This document shows positions 1-8,166 of a stretch of 64,000 nucleotides of DNA, piece after piece (position 1 is the stretch's first letter; every line of letters begins with the position of its first letter). Both the position numbers and the translations under genes were made by a program. The notes beneath the pieces are model-generated. The model was given only the letters and a program-made list of their open reading frames with translations. It had not been told where the DNA came from and searched no databases. The DNA comes from Corallococcus carmarthensis (GTDB lineage Bacteria > Myxococcota > Myxococcia > Myxococcales > Myxococcaceae), in NCBI RefSeq assembly GCF_003611695.1, contig NZ_RAWE01000004.1:62001-126000 (forward strand), given 5' to 3'.

Positions 1-267
1 CCCGAGGCGTCGGCGTTGCGCATCGACCCGCCGGACTGGGCCCGCGCGCGCGGCATCCTGGAGCGCTACCTCGACGTGCGCGGCCTGGAGCTGGGAGGCC
101 GCGTGTTCTGCGATGCCTACAGCGCGGACACGGATCCTTCCGTGGAGCCGCTGGCGTCAGTGCCCGGGGCCTTCGCGGTGGGCGGCGGCGCCGGGTCTGG
201 ATTCCGGCTGGCGCCCGCGCTCGCGGAGCGGGCGGTCCATGCACTCGAAGCCGGGACGGGAAGGTAG
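1..267 (+). CDS. FAD-dependent amine oxidoreductase (DAO family), C-terminal fragment
   Basis: The reading frame is already open at base 1 and ends with TAG at 265-267, so the gene starts left of the window. The visible end carries 'FAVGGGAGSGFRLAPALAE', which fits the last FAD-contacting motif of the D-amino-acid/glycine/sarcosine oxidase family (G-G-G-x-G-x-G-F-[KR]-x-[AS]-P). Proteins of this family oxidise the C-N bond of an amine or amino acid using bound FAD. Only about 88 residues are visible, so the substrate cannot be judged. The next gene starts about 50 bp downstream on the same strand. It could belong to any DAO subfamily. Confidence 0.7.
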   Translation, partial: PEASALRIDPPDWARARGILERYLDVRGLELGGRVFCDAYSADTDPSVEPLASVPGAFAVGGGAGSGFRLAPALAERAVHALEAGTGR

Positions 268-308
268 GCGCCCCCGTGGACATCGCATTCACCGCCACGT
301 CTCTTCCT

Positions 309-313
309 GGAGG
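309..313 (+). promoter_or_regulatory. Ribosome binding site (GGAGG) that decides the start at 321
   Basis: GGAGG lies 7 nt before ATG 321. The longer in-frame alternative, GTG at 276, has no comparable Shine-Dalgarno sequence, so 321 is preferred. Confidence 0.6.
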
Positions 314-320
314 ATTCCTG

Positions 321-818
321 ATGCCTGGAGCGCACCCGGCGTTCGTGCTGGACGTGGACGGAAGCGTCACGGACACGGAGCTGGCGTCCCTGCTGGACGA
401 CGTCTTCGTGAAGGCGGGACACACGAGCCCGCCCGTCGCGGAGCGGCTCTTCGCGCTGGACCGCGTGCGCGCGCGGGGCACGCTCATCACCGCGCGGGAG
501 CCGGGGGCCGGCGTGCTGATCGGGATGGTCATCCTGGTCGCCCCCGGGGCCGCGGCCCGGCAGATTTCGCGGGACGACGAGGCGGAGTTCCACCTGCTCG
601 CCGTTCGTCCGGACGCGCGGGGGCGGGGCATCGGACGCGCGCTGGTGGGCGCGGGCCTCCAGCTCGCGCGCACCCGGGGCTGGTCCCGCCTGGTGCTGTC
701 CACCCAACCCCAGATGGCCGGAGCGCAGGCGCTCTACTCAGAGGCCGGCTTCGAACGCGCGCCGGATCGGGACTGGGGCAAGTACCTCGCCTTCACCCTC
801 CAACTCGAGGCGGCCTGA
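321..818 (+). CDS. GNAT-family N-acetyltransferase
   Basis: A protein of 165 residues from ATG 321 (180 from GTG 276). The region 'LLAVRPDARGRGIGRALV' is the GNAT motif A, with the [R/Q]-x-x-G-x-[G/A] acetyl-CoA pyrophosphate loop. It is followed by 'ALYSEAGFE', the motif B helix whose Tyr is often the general acid. Such enzymes acetylate amines of small molecules, antibiotics or proteins in the cytosol; the acceptor cannot be inferred here. The N-terminal third matches nothing I recognise. The gene follows the oxidoreductase fragment by about 50 bp and is separated by 57 bp from the small Cys-rich ORF that opens the biosynthetic operon. It might be a self-resistance acetyltransferase, but position alone is weak evidence and it is more likely an unrelated flanking gene. 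Confidence 0.75.
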   Translation: MPGAHPAFVLDVDGSVTDTELASLLDDVFVKAGHTSPPVAERLFALDRVRARGTLITAREPGAGVLIGMVILVAPGAAARQISRDDEAEFHLLAVRPDARGRGIGRALVGAGLQLARTRGWSRLVLSTQPQMAGAQALYSEAGFERAPDRDWGKYLAFTLQLEAA

Positions 819-836
819 CGCGCCTCTCTTCCTGAC

Positions 837-854
837 CCGCGCGCAGTGGCGCGG
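837..854 (+). terminator. Short GC hairpin, possible terminator or 5'-leader stem
   Basis: CCGCGC (837-842) and GCGCGG (849-854) are perfect inverted repeats around a 6-nt loop. There is no T-run after it. It lies between the acetyltransferase stop and the ribosome binding site (GGAG, 863-866) of the small Cys-rich ORF. It could end the upstream transcript, or be the first stem of an attenuator-type leader for the operon. Confidence 0.3.
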
Positions 855-875
855 TCGAACCTGGAGCTACCGCAC

Positions 876-965
876 ATGCGAACGACCTTACGAAACCTCC
901 ACACGGAACAAGTCACGAGCGTCCCGGCCGGGGTGGCGTGCGCGTGTTGTTGCCAGCGGGTGTGA
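876..965 (+). CDS. 29-aa peptide with poly-Cys C-terminus (leader peptide or peptide precursor)
   Basis: ATG 876 to TGA 963-965 encodes 29 residues ending in VACACCCQRV. GGAG at 863-866 sits 9 nt before the ATG, a good ribosome binding site. Four of five consecutive codons (939-953: TGC GCG TGT TGT TGC) are Cys, two being TGT, which is disfavoured in such GC-rich DNA. A rare TTA Leu codon lies at 888-890. The stop is 5 bp before the ATG of the carrier-protein gene at 971, which has no clear ribosome binding site of its own, so translational coupling is likely. Poly-Cys upstream ORFs are known as cysteine-responsive attenuators in mycobacteria. A downstream operon with a Cys-activating NRPS and a cysteine desulfurase fits that role. 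A ribosomal precursor peptide is the alternative, but I see no YcaO, radical SAM or lanthionine-type enzyme. The function is inference. Confidence 0.6.
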   Translation: MRTTLRNLHTEQVTSVPAGVACACCCQRV

Positions 966-970
966 GACCT

Positions 971-1240
971 ATGAACAAGGACGCTTTCATCAGGACGCTG
1001 AGCGAAGCCCTCCAGCAAGAGCCCTCCCAGCTCGACCTGTCGAAGAGCTTCATCGACAACGGTGGTTACTCCCTCGCCGCGGTCCGTTGGATCGATTTGA
1101 TCTACCCCGCCACGGGGGTGGTCATGAACTTCTTCGACGTGATGGGCACGGAGCCGCTGCAAGCCCTGCTCGACGCGCCGCCGGAAGGAGCCTCCGCCGG
1201 TGCGGAAGCGTCCTCCGACGTGGATGAGGGCGTCATATGA
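971..1240 (+). CDS. Acyl/peptidyl carrier protein
   Basis: An 89-residue stand-alone carrier domain. The motif 'SFIDNGGYSLAAVRW' places the phosphopantetheine-accepting Ser at residue 34, in the G-G-x-S context typical of NRPS carriers. The last 20 residues are a flexible Ala/Gly/Ser/acidic tail. ATG 971 is chosen because an in-frame GTG at 938 lies inside the Cys-rich ORF and has no ribosome binding site. ATG 971 itself has no clear one either, suggesting coupling to that ORF, which stops 5 bp earlier. The stop overlaps the start of the large NRPS by ATGA (4 bp). In pathways such as clorobiocin, a free carrier next to a KAS III-like protein receives an acyl group shuttled from another PCP. 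The same role is inferred here; its cargo is unknown. Confidence 0.75.
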   Translation: MNKDAFIRTLSEALQQEPSQLDLSKSFIDNGGYSLAAVRWIDLIYPATGVVMNFFDVMGTEPLQALLDAPPEGASAGAEASSDVDEGVI

Positions 1241-4200
1241 CGTCCGCCGCCCCAACGCAGGCCCGTGCGACGGGCCCTGAGACCGCGCCCGCGGCCCTCC
1301 CGGCCGAGGCCGAAGAGGAGCTGCTGACCGCGGCGACGTACGACCTCGTCGAGGAGCTGAGCGAGGCCGGTGTCGAGCTGAGCGTGAAGGAGGGACGCCT
1401 GGCGTTCAAGGCGCCACCGGGGCGGCTCACCGACGCGCTGAAGGAGCGCATCCGCGAGCAGAAGGAAGCGCTGCTCGCGCTCCTGGGGCCTGACGAAGCC
1501 GTGCGGGCCCGCGCCCGCACGCTGCCGCTGTCGGAGCTTCAGCAGTCCTACTGGCTGGGCGAGGCCGGCACGCAGGGCATCGCCGGGGCAGGGTGTTGGT
1601 ACAACGGCTTCTCCGTGGAGACGCTGGACCTGGAGCGTCTCCAGGCCGCCCTCTCCGCGCTGTTCGCGCGTCACGACTCGCTGCGGATGACGGTGGGTCC
1701 GGACGGGCGCGGGCGGCTCCTGGAGCACGTGGGCCCCTTCCCGCTGGAGTACCAGGACCTGCGCGCGCTTCCGGCCGCGGAGGTGGAGCGGGAGCTGGAG
1801 CGCACGCGGACCACGATGAGCCGGCCCCGGAGCGGCGCGGAGGTCTGGCCGCTCTACCGGATGTGCGTGCAGCGGACCGCGGAGCGCTTCTACGTCCACG
1901 TCGAGGGCCGGCTCCTGGTGGGCGACGCGACGTCCTGGTTCCTCTACGTCGAGGAGCTGCGGAAGCTGCTGGAGGATCCCGCGCGCACGGACCTGCCCGC
2001 GCCGGGACGGCTGGCGAGCCTGATCCTGCGCCGCTTCCGGCAGCTCGTGTCGGCCGACTATCAGCGCGCCCGGCAGTACTGGGCGGGGCGTGCGATTCCG
2101 CCGTCGCCCGCGCTCCCGGTGCGCACGCTCGCCGAGGGCGGAGGCCGCATCCGGCGGTTGATCGCGGACCTGCCCGAAGCGGAGGCCACCGTGCTGACCG
2201 CCCGGGCCCGGGAGTTCGGGCTGACGCTGGACAACGCGCTGATGGGTGCGTTCGCGCTGGTGCTGGCGGAGTGGGCGCAGGCGCCGGACTTCAGCATCAA
2301 CGTCCTGCACGGCGGAGGGCGGCACCTCGGCCTGCCGCTCGGTCACTTCGGCGGCATCGTGCGCCTGGAGCTGAACGTCCGGCGCGAGGCGTCCTTCGCG
2401 GACCTGGCGGGCGCCATCCGTCAAAGGCTCGCCCTGGACATGGGCTATGCGTCCGTGGACGGCGTGACGGTGCAGCGGATCGCGGCGCGCCAGTCCGGCA
2501 CTCCGGTCCGCGCGGGCGTGGTCGCCTATTCGAGTGGCCTGGCCCTGGGCCGGTCCGACACGGAGATTGGCCTGGCGCAGCTGGGGTGGAAGCCGGAGGG
2601 CGCCAGCATCCAGAGCCCGGGCGTCCTCATCGACCAGCAGGTCTTCCGGACGCTGGACGGCCTCCGCTTCCACTGGGACATCGACGCGGACACGCTGTGT
2701 CCCGGCGTGGGCGAGGCGATGTTCGAAACCTTCCTGGCCGGCGTCCGCCGTCTGGCGGAGGCGCACGATTGGAAGACGCCCCTGCGGATGGGGCTGCCCC
2801 CAGCGCAGCAGGCCTCCCAGGCTCGCGCCAACGCCACGTCGGCGGAGCGCTCCGTCCACCGGCTCCACTCCCTGCTGGAGCGGCAGGTCCGCGGGCATCA
2901 CGGCGCGGCGGTGGTGACGCGCGAGCGGACGCTGTCGTTCCAGGAGCTGGGACAGCGCGCGAGCGGCGTGGCGAACGCCCTTCGTGCACGTGGCGCGAAG
3001 CCGGACGTCCCGGTGGCCATCGTCGCGAACAAGGGCTGGGAACAGGTGGTCGCCGCGCTCGGCACCGTCATGGTCGGCGCCCCCTACGTGCCCCTGGATC
3101 CGTCCTGGCCGTCCGCGCGCCTGTCGGCGGTCCTCTCCGCCGCTGATGTGGGAATGGCGCTGTGTGACGCCGCTGGCGCCGAGGCCCTTGCCCGGGAGGG
3201 CGGTGGTGCGGCCCTCGTGAGCCTCCGCATCGACGCGGTGCCCCTGGCCTCCATGGACGCGGCGGGTCCGGACACCGGCCAGCTGGCGTACATCCTCTTC
3301 ACGTCGGGTTCGACGGGAGAGCCCAAGGGCGTCGCCATCTCGCATGACGCGGTGGCCACCACGCTCGAGGACATCCAGCGCCGCTTCGGCGTGGGCCCGG
3401 AAGACTGCGTGCTGGGCGTCTCGCACCTGCACTTCGACCTGTCGGTCTTCGACATCTTCGGCGTCCTGGGCGCGGGAGGCCGGCTGGTGCTGCCTCCGCC
3501 CGCCAGCCACCCGGATCCCGCGGAGCTGTTCCCGCTGGTGCAAGAGCACCGCGTGACGGTCTGGAACACGGTGCCGGCGATCATGGAGATGCTCGTCGAG
3601 TACATGGAGTCGCGGGGCCTCCAGGCGCCGTCGCTGCGGCTCGCGCTCCTGTCGGGAGACTGGATCCCGGTCACGCTGCCCGCACGGATCCGCTCGGTGT
3701 TCCCGAACGCGCGCGTGGTGAGCCTGGGCGGCGCCACCGAAGCGTCCATCTGGTCGAACGCGTTCGAGGTCCAGGACGTTCCGGCCACCTGGTCCAGCAT
3801 CCCCTACGGCTTCCCGCTGGCGAACCAGCAGCTGCTGGTGTTGCACCCGGGCGTGGGCACACCCTGCCCGGACTGGGTCGAGGGCGAGCTGGCCATCGCG
3901 GGGCAGGGGCTCGCGGAGGGCTACTGGCGTGCACCGGAGAAGACGGCGGCGGCCTTCGTCACGCATCCAGAGACCGGCCAACGGCTCTACCTCACCGGCG
4001 ACCGCGCCCGCCGCTGGCCCGACGGCAACATCGAGTTCCTGGGCCGGACCGACGGCCAGGTGAAGATCAGCGGCTACCGGGTCGAGCTGGGTGACGTCAC
4101 CGCGGCGCTGAAGAAGTGCCCGGCCGTGGACAAGGCCGTGGTCGTGGCCGTGGGGCCGCGTGAGCACCGCTGGCTTGCCGCCTTCGTCACGCCCACGGGC

Positions 4201-5397
4201 GCGGAGCCGCCAGAGCTGCGGGACATGCTGTCCGCGCTGCTGCCTTCGTACATGGTGCCGCGCCGGATCCACTGGCTGCCGGAGCTGCCGCTCACCGCCA
4301 ACGGCAAGGTGGACCAGGCGAAGCTCCGCGAGCTCGCGCTGCTCGACCAGCCCGTCACGCTGGCGCCGCGCACGCCCGCCGAGCACCTGATGGCGGAGCT
4401 GTGGTCGCAGATCCTCGGCCGCCCCATCCGCGACACGCAGGTGAGCTTCTTCGAGGTGGGCGGTGAGTCGGTGCTGGCGGTCCGGCTCGCGAACGCCATC
4501 GAGCACCGCACCGGCGTGCGCCCCGAGCTGGCGGAGCTGCTGCGGACCGCGACCATCGAGGGCATGGCGCGGGTGATGGGCGGCCAGCGCGGTGGGGCGC
4601 ACAGCGCGCTCGTGCGCATGCAGCGGGGCGCGGAGGGCGCGCCCACCGTCGTGTGCATCCACCCCGTCGGCGGCACCGTGTACTGCTACCGCGAGCTGGT
4701 CGACCTCCTGGGCAAGCGGTTCACCGTCGTCGGGCTCCAGTCGCTGGGGCTCGAACGCGGGGACCTGTCGCTGCGCGACCTGGCGGCTCACTATGTCGAA
4801 CAGCTGGACAGCGCGGGGCTCAAGCCCGACGTGCTCTTCGGCTGGTCCCTGGGCGGCGCCGTCGCGCTGGAGGTCCAGCGCCGCCTCGAAGTCCGGGGAA
4901 CGCGCCGGGTCGCCGCCGTGCTCGTCGACCCGTGGGTCCGGAAGCCCGCCGCTTCCAAGCCGGAGATGAAGGCCCTGGAGGCGGCGTTCATCCGCGACGT
5001 CCTGCGCGGCGCCGGCACGCTCAGCCTGGAGGCGCTGGCCGAACGGCTGCGGACGCGCTCGCTGCCGGAGGTCGTCCAGTCCCTGGGCGGCGACGGACTG
5101 GCACAGCGTGCGCGCGGCTCCGAGCTCGCGGCGCTGTTCGAGCAGTTCCGCCAGAACACCTCGGCGCTGCTCGGCTACGACCCGCCCGACGGTCCCGTCG
5201 ACGCGGACGTGTGGTTCGCCGACGCGCAGCGGCCCGAGGACTTCCCGCACCTCCAGCCGTTGGACCAGTGCCGTCAGGTGCCGCGCGTCCACCGCGTGCC
5301 CGCGGATCACTACGGCATCATGGAAGGTGACGCGTTGAAGCGCATCGCCGCGGCCTTGCGGAGCCGGTTCGAAGTCACCCAGGAGGCCGCGTCATGA
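1237..5397 (+). CDS. NRPS: TubC docking - Cy-like condensation - A (Cys) - PCP - thioesterase
   Basis: 1386 residues. A TubC-type N-terminal docking domain spans about residues 26-85. The condensation domain (about 92-520) is of the heterocyclization class: 'PLSELQQSYWLG', 'YWAGRAIPPSPALP' and 'SPGVLIDQQVF' match Cy-specific cores, and no HHxxxDG is present. In the DxxxxDxxS core the first Asp is replaced by Arg ('RLLVGDATS'). The A domain (about 540-1040; P-loop 'TSGSTGEPKG', A10 'TANGKVD') reads DLFNLSLIWK by hand alignment to GrsA, one residue from the Cys code DLYNLSLIWK. A PCP ('FFEVGGES') lies near residue 1075. A thioesterase follows with GWSLGG (Ser1204) and a C-terminal His1358. Expected job: load Cys, acylate and possibly cyclise it, then release. 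It overlaps its neighbours by 4 bp on both sides, so the operon is translationally coupled. Whether a thiazoline forms is uncertain because of the Asp loss. Confidence 0.88.
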   Translation: MTSAAPTQARATGPETAPAALPAEAEEELLTAATYDLVEELSEAGVELSVKEGRLAFKAPPGRLTDALKERIREQKEALLALLGPDEAVRARARTLPLSELQQSYWLGEAGTQGIAGAGCWYNGFSVETLDLERLQAALSALFARHDSLRMTVGPDGRGRLLEHVGPFPLEYQDLRALPAAEVERELERTRTTMSRPRSGAEVWPLYRMCVQRTAERFYVHVEGRLLVGDATSWFLYVEELRKLLEDPARTDLPAPGRLASLILRRFRQLVSADYQRARQYWAGRAIPPSPALPVRTLAEGGGRIRRLIADLPEAEATVLTARAREFGLTLDNALMGAFALVLAEWAQAPDFSINVLHGGGRHLGLPLGHFGGIVRLELNVRREASFADLAGAIRQRLALDMGYASVDGVTVQRIAARQSGTPVRAGVVAYSSGLALGRSDTEIGLAQLGWKPEGASIQSPGVLIDQQVFRTLDGLRFHWDIDADTLCPGVGEAMFETFLAGVRRLAEAHDWKTPLRMGLPPAQQASQARANATSAERSVHRLHSLLERQVRGHHGAAVVTRERTLSFQELGQRASGVANALRARGAKPDVPVAIVANKGWEQVVAALGTVMVGAPYVPLDPSWPSARLSAVLSAADVGMALCDAAGAEALAREGGGAALVSLRIDAVPLASMDAAGPDTGQLAYILFTSGSTGEPKGVAISHDAVATTLEDIQRRFGVGPEDCVLGVSHLHFDLSVFDIFGVLGAGGRLVLPPPASHPDPAELFPLVQEHRVTVWNTVPAIMEMLVEYMESRGLQAPSLRLALLSGDWIPVTLPARIRSVFPNARVVSLGGATEASIWSNAFEVQDVPATWSSIPYGFPLANQQLLVLHPGVGTPCPDWVEGELAIAGQGLAEGYWRAPEKTAAAFVTHPETGQRLYLTGDRARRWPDGNIEFLGRTDGQVKISGYRVELGDVTAALKKCPAVDKAVVVAVGPREHRWLAAFVTPTGAEPPELRDMLSALLPSYMVPRRIHWLPELPLTANGKVDQAKLRELALLDQPVTLAPRTPAEHLMAELWSQILGRPIRDTQVSFFEVGGESVLAVRLANAIEHRTGVRPELAELLRTATIEGMARVMGGQRGGAHSALVRMQRGAEGAPTVVCIHPVGGTVYCYRELVDLLGKRFTVVGLQSLGLERGDLSLRDLAAHYVEQLDSAGLKPDVLFGWSLGGAVALEVQRRLEVRGTRRVAAVLVDPWVRKPAASKPEMKALEAAFIRDVLRGAGTLSLEALAERLRTRSLPEVVQSLGGDGLAQRARGSELAALFEQFRQNTSALLGYDPPDGPVDADVWFADAQRPEDFPHLQPLDQCRQVPRVHRVPADHYGIMEGDALKRIAAALRSRFEVTQEAAS

Positions 5398-6335
5398 GGA
5401 TCGGTGCGTTCACATGGCGGCTCGGGGAGCGGCGGGAGATCGACTCGCTGCCCGAGCTCGCGTCGGATGCGCGAAGGCTCCAGCGCATGAAGAAGCACGG
5501 GCTGGCCTGCTTCATGGAAGCGACCCAGTCCCGCGAAAGCCTGATGGTGGAGGCGCTCCAGGCCTCGGTGCGCGAGTCGGGGATGGATCCGCTGTCCATC
5601 GACACCGTCATCTACGCGACCGGCACCTTCGATGACCGCGAGGACGCCACGCTGATGCCCGTGGTGCTGCGCCGCTGTGGCCTGCTGAACGCGCGCCCCA
5701 TCGGGGTCTTCCTGGGCTTCTGCGCGAACTTCACCTACGCCTTCGAGGCCATCGAAGGGCTGCGCGCGCTGGGCCGCTCACGCAACGCGCTGCTGCTCTT
5801 CAGCGACGCGTACCCCGCGGGACGCACGCGGCTCATCCGCCAGGACTCCGCCGTCGGCAGTGACGGCGTGGCGTGCTGTGTCGTGTCGGACGCGCTGGAG
5901 CGCGGCTACGACGTGGGGCCCGTCCGGCATCACTACGACGCCCAGGCCACCGAGCACCTGGAGACGGGGGACATCGTCTCGTACGTCCGTGCGTACTCGA
6001 ACGGCGTGCGCACGTCCGCGGAGGCCGCGCTGGCGGCGGCGGAGGTGGGCGCGGCCGAGTGCCGGTGGCTGGTGACGGCGAACTTCAACCGCTCGGTGCT
6101 GCGCAACATCTCGGAGCTCTGTGGCATCGGGGTGGACCGCATCTACGACCGGAACATCGGCGAGCTGGGCCACTGCAGCTCCGCGGATCAGTTGATTGCC
6201 CTGGGCCAGCTCCTGGAGTCGGACCTTCCGGCCGCCACGCCGGTGCTGGTGACGGGGCCCGCGGACACCGTCTGGGGCGCGGCCGCGATGCGCGTCGTCC
6301 GGCCCGCGCCCACGCCCACGCGGGAGGCCCGGTGA
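5394..6335 (+). CDS. KAS III-like (FabH-fold) acyltransferase/ketosynthase 1
   Basis: 313 residues with thiolase fold. Cys110 in 'LGFCANFTYAF' occupies the FabH nucleophile position. The FabH 'HQAN' segment is 'ANFN' here: the catalytic His is lost and the Asn kept. At the FabH 'GNTS' Asn position there is His260 ('LGHCSSADQLI'). The second KAS III-like protein of the operon (9352-10263) shows the same rearrangement, so it is a subfamily trait and not decay. Canonical FabH decarboxylates malonyl-ACP using His and Asn; without them, acyl transfer between carrier proteins or onto a hydroxyl or amine (as for CloN2- or CerJ-type relatives) is more plausible. ATG 5394 overlaps the NRPS stop by 4 bp, and the next gene overlaps the stop by GTGA. 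Substrate unknown. Confidence 0.75.
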   Translation: MRIGAFTWRLGERREIDSLPELASDARRLQRMKKHGLACFMEATQSRESLMVEALQASVRESGMDPLSIDTVIYATGTFDDREDATLMPVVLRRCGLLNARPIGVFLGFCANFTYAFEAIEGLRALGRSRNALLLFSDAYPAGRTRLIRQDSAVGSDGVACCVVSDALERGYDVGPVRHHYDAQATEHLETGDIVSYVRAYSNGVRTSAEAALAAAEVGAAECRWLVTANFNRSVLRNISELCGIGVDRIYDRNIGELGHCSSADQLIALGQLLESDLPAATPVLVTGPADTVWGAAAMRVVRPAPTPTREAR

Positions 6336-7900
6336 CCATGCTGCTCTCCGACTTCCTCCTCCAGCACGGCAGGACCGCGCCCGAGCGCGACGCATTGGTG
6401 CACGACGGCGTCCGCTGGGACCACGCCCGGCTGGCCGCCGAGGTCGCCCGTTACCGGACCGCGCTCGCGGAGCTGGGCCTGGGACGCGGTGACCGCGTCG
6501 TTTCGCGTATGGAGGCCGACCCCGACGCCATCGCGTTGCTCATCGCCACCATGGCGCTGGGGGCCGCGTACGTGCCCGTGGCGCCGGAGCTTCCCCCAGC
6601 GCGCTTCGAGGCCATCCTCGCGCGGCTGGAGCCCGCCGCAGTCGTCGTGTCGAGCGACCTGCGCGACGCGCCGGGCGTTCCCCCTGGCACGCAGGTGGGG
6701 CCGCTGGTGGTGGCCCGCACGGCCCATCCCGTGAGCGGCGACACCACCGCGCCGGGCCCGGAGGACGCGGCCTACATCATCATGACGTCGGGCTCCACGG
6801 GACAGCCCAAGGGCATCGTGATGACCCACGGCGCCGCGGTGAACACGCTGCGCGGGTTCAGCGAGCTTGGCGTCCCGTCCTCCGCGCGCGTCGGGACCAT
6901 CTCTCCGCTCCACTTCGACTTCGCCATGTTCGACGTAGGCATGGCGCTCGGCAACGGGGCCACGCTGGTCCAGGTGCCGCGCATGCTGGCGTATCAGCCC
7001 CGGGGACTCGTCGAGTACCTGGACGAACACCGGGTGACCCAGATGCACTCCGTGCCGTCCGTGTGGCGTCCGCTCCTCACGGAAGGGGACGCGTCGCTGC
7101 TCGGGGGCCTGCGCCACCTGGACACCATCCTCTACGCCGCGGAGAGCTTCCCGGCGAAGGACGTCCACACCCTCCAGGGCTGGCGGCCGGACCTGCGCAT
7201 CGTCCAGTGCTTCGGCCACTCGGAGTCCATCGGCTGCTGCTTCAAGACGTTCGCCAACCCGGCGGCCACCTTCAAGGGCCGGCTCTCCCTGGGAGTGGCG
7301 CTGCGCGGCACGGAGATGTTCGCGCTGGACGAAGCCGGCCGGGAGATTGGAGTGGGGGAGGAGGGCGAGCTGTACGTGCGCGGGCCGCACCTCTTCCGAG
7401 GCTACTGGCGCGACGAGGCGCAGACCCGTCAACGGCTGGTGCCGGATCCGCGCACCGGTGAGGGCGCCGTCTTCCGCTCCGGCGACGTGGTGACGCGCGA
7501 CGAGCAGGGCGAGTTCTATTTCATCGGCCGGCTGGATCATCAGGTGAAGGTCGGTGGCAACCGCGTCGAGCTCTCCGAGATTGAACACGTCGTGGAGGGA
7601 GACCCTGACGTCGCGGCGGCGGTGGCCGTCGTCCCGGCGGACGAGGCGCGGGCCACCCTCACGTGCTTCGTCGTCGTGCGTGGCTCGAAGCCGTGGAACG
7701 AGCTGATGGTCCGCCTGCGCTCGCGCATGTCGGCCGCGATGCCCCGCTACATGGTCCCGCGTCACCTGCGGCGGCTCGAGTCCTTCCCGGTGCTGTCCAA
7801 CGGCAAGGTCGACCGGCTGCGACTCGCCCAGATGGCCGCCGAACCGGAGGCCCCGGCGCCGCTCCGGACGCCTCGCAACCCATCCCTGGAGGTCCCATGA
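6332..7900 (+). CDS. Free-standing adenylation enzyme 1 (amino/aryl acid-AMP ligase)
   Basis: 522 residues from GTG 6332 (GGGAGG at 6321-6326; GTGA overlap with the previous stop). ATG 6338 is a possible alternative. It is a complete A domain without fused PCP: P-loop 'TSGSTGQPKG', 'FRSGDVV' (A7-like), 'GRLDHQVKVGGNRVE' (A8) and 'LSNGKVDR' with the A10 Lys. The hand-read pocket code is about D-F-F-H-L-A-C-G-C-K, which matches no substrate I know; the starting Asp suggests an alpha-amino group. A 4-bp ATGA overlap joins it to a free PCP (7897-8166) and then a P450. This order suggests it loads that PCP and the P450 oxidises the tethered residue, as in known A-PCP-P450 beta-hydroxylation trios. 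The substrate assignment is open. Confidence 0.85.
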   Translation: MTMLLSDFLLQHGRTAPERDALVHDGVRWDHARLAAEVARYRTALAELGLGRGDRVVSRMEADPDAIALLIATMALGAAYVPVAPELPPARFEAILARLEPAAVVVSSDLRDAPGVPPGTQVGPLVVARTAHPVSGDTTAPGPEDAAYIIMTSGSTGQPKGIVMTHGAAVNTLRGFSELGVPSSARVGTISPLHFDFAMFDVGMALGNGATLVQVPRMLAYQPRGLVEYLDEHRVTQMHSVPSVWRPLLTEGDASLLGGLRHLDTILYAAESFPAKDVHTLQGWRPDLRIVQCFGHSESIGCCFKTFANPAATFKGRLSLGVALRGTEMFALDEAGREIGVGEEGELYVRGPHLFRGYWRDEAQTRQRLVPDPRTGEGAVFRSGDVVTRDEQGEFYFIGRLDHQVKVGGNRVELSEIEHVVEGDPDVAAAVAVVPADEARATLTCFVVVRGSKPWNELMVRLRSRMSAAMPRYMVPRHLRRLESFPVLSNGKVDRLRLAQMAAEPEAPAPLRTPRNPSLEVP

Positions 7901-8166
7901 CACGTGAAGAATTTCAGGCGAACATCATCCAGTACCTCGCGACCCAGGCGTCCCTCCCCGAGGGCTGGTCCTGCGGCCCCAAGGAGAACCTCTTCGACCT
8001 GGGCGTGTTGGAGTCGTTCGACCTGCCGCGCCTGGTCGCGCACATCGAGCGGATGCTGGACCGCCGCGCGGACCTGAAGTCCCGCCGCAGCGAGGTCTTC
8101 TTCACGCTCGACACCATGTACGAGGCCTTCGTCGGCGCCTCCAAGGAGGGCTCGTGCGCTCCCTAG
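7897..8166 (+). CDS. Free-standing peptidyl carrier protein
   Basis: An 89-residue carrier. 'NLFDLGVLESFDLPRL' resembles the F-D-x-G-x-x-[DE]-S phosphopantetheine site of stand-alone PCP/DltC-like carriers, with Ser40 as attachment site. It overlaps the upstream adenylation gene by 4 bp (ATGA) and the downstream P450 gene by 13 bp, so the three are almost certainly co-translated. The likely cargo is the aminoacyl group made by the enzyme at 6332-7900, presented to the P450. The KAS III-like proteins may later move the acyl group to the NRPS or to the carrier at 971. Confidence 0.8.
   Translation: MTREEFQANIIQYLATQASLPEGWSCGPKENLFDLGVLESFDLPRLVAHIERMLDRRADLKSRRSEVFFTLDTMYEAFVGASKEGSCAP
8143..8150 (+). 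promoter_or_regulatory. Strong ribosome binding site (AAGGAGGG) for the P450, inside the PCP gene
   Basis: AAGGAGGG lies within the last codons of the PCP gene, 3 nt before GTG 8154. It supports the GTG start and the 13-bp gene overlap. Confidence 0.6.

Noticed and set aside
1102-5310. Long minus-strand open frame (about 1400 codons)
   Set aside because: Antisense to the Cys NRPS whose domains are unambiguous; no start signal and no domain.
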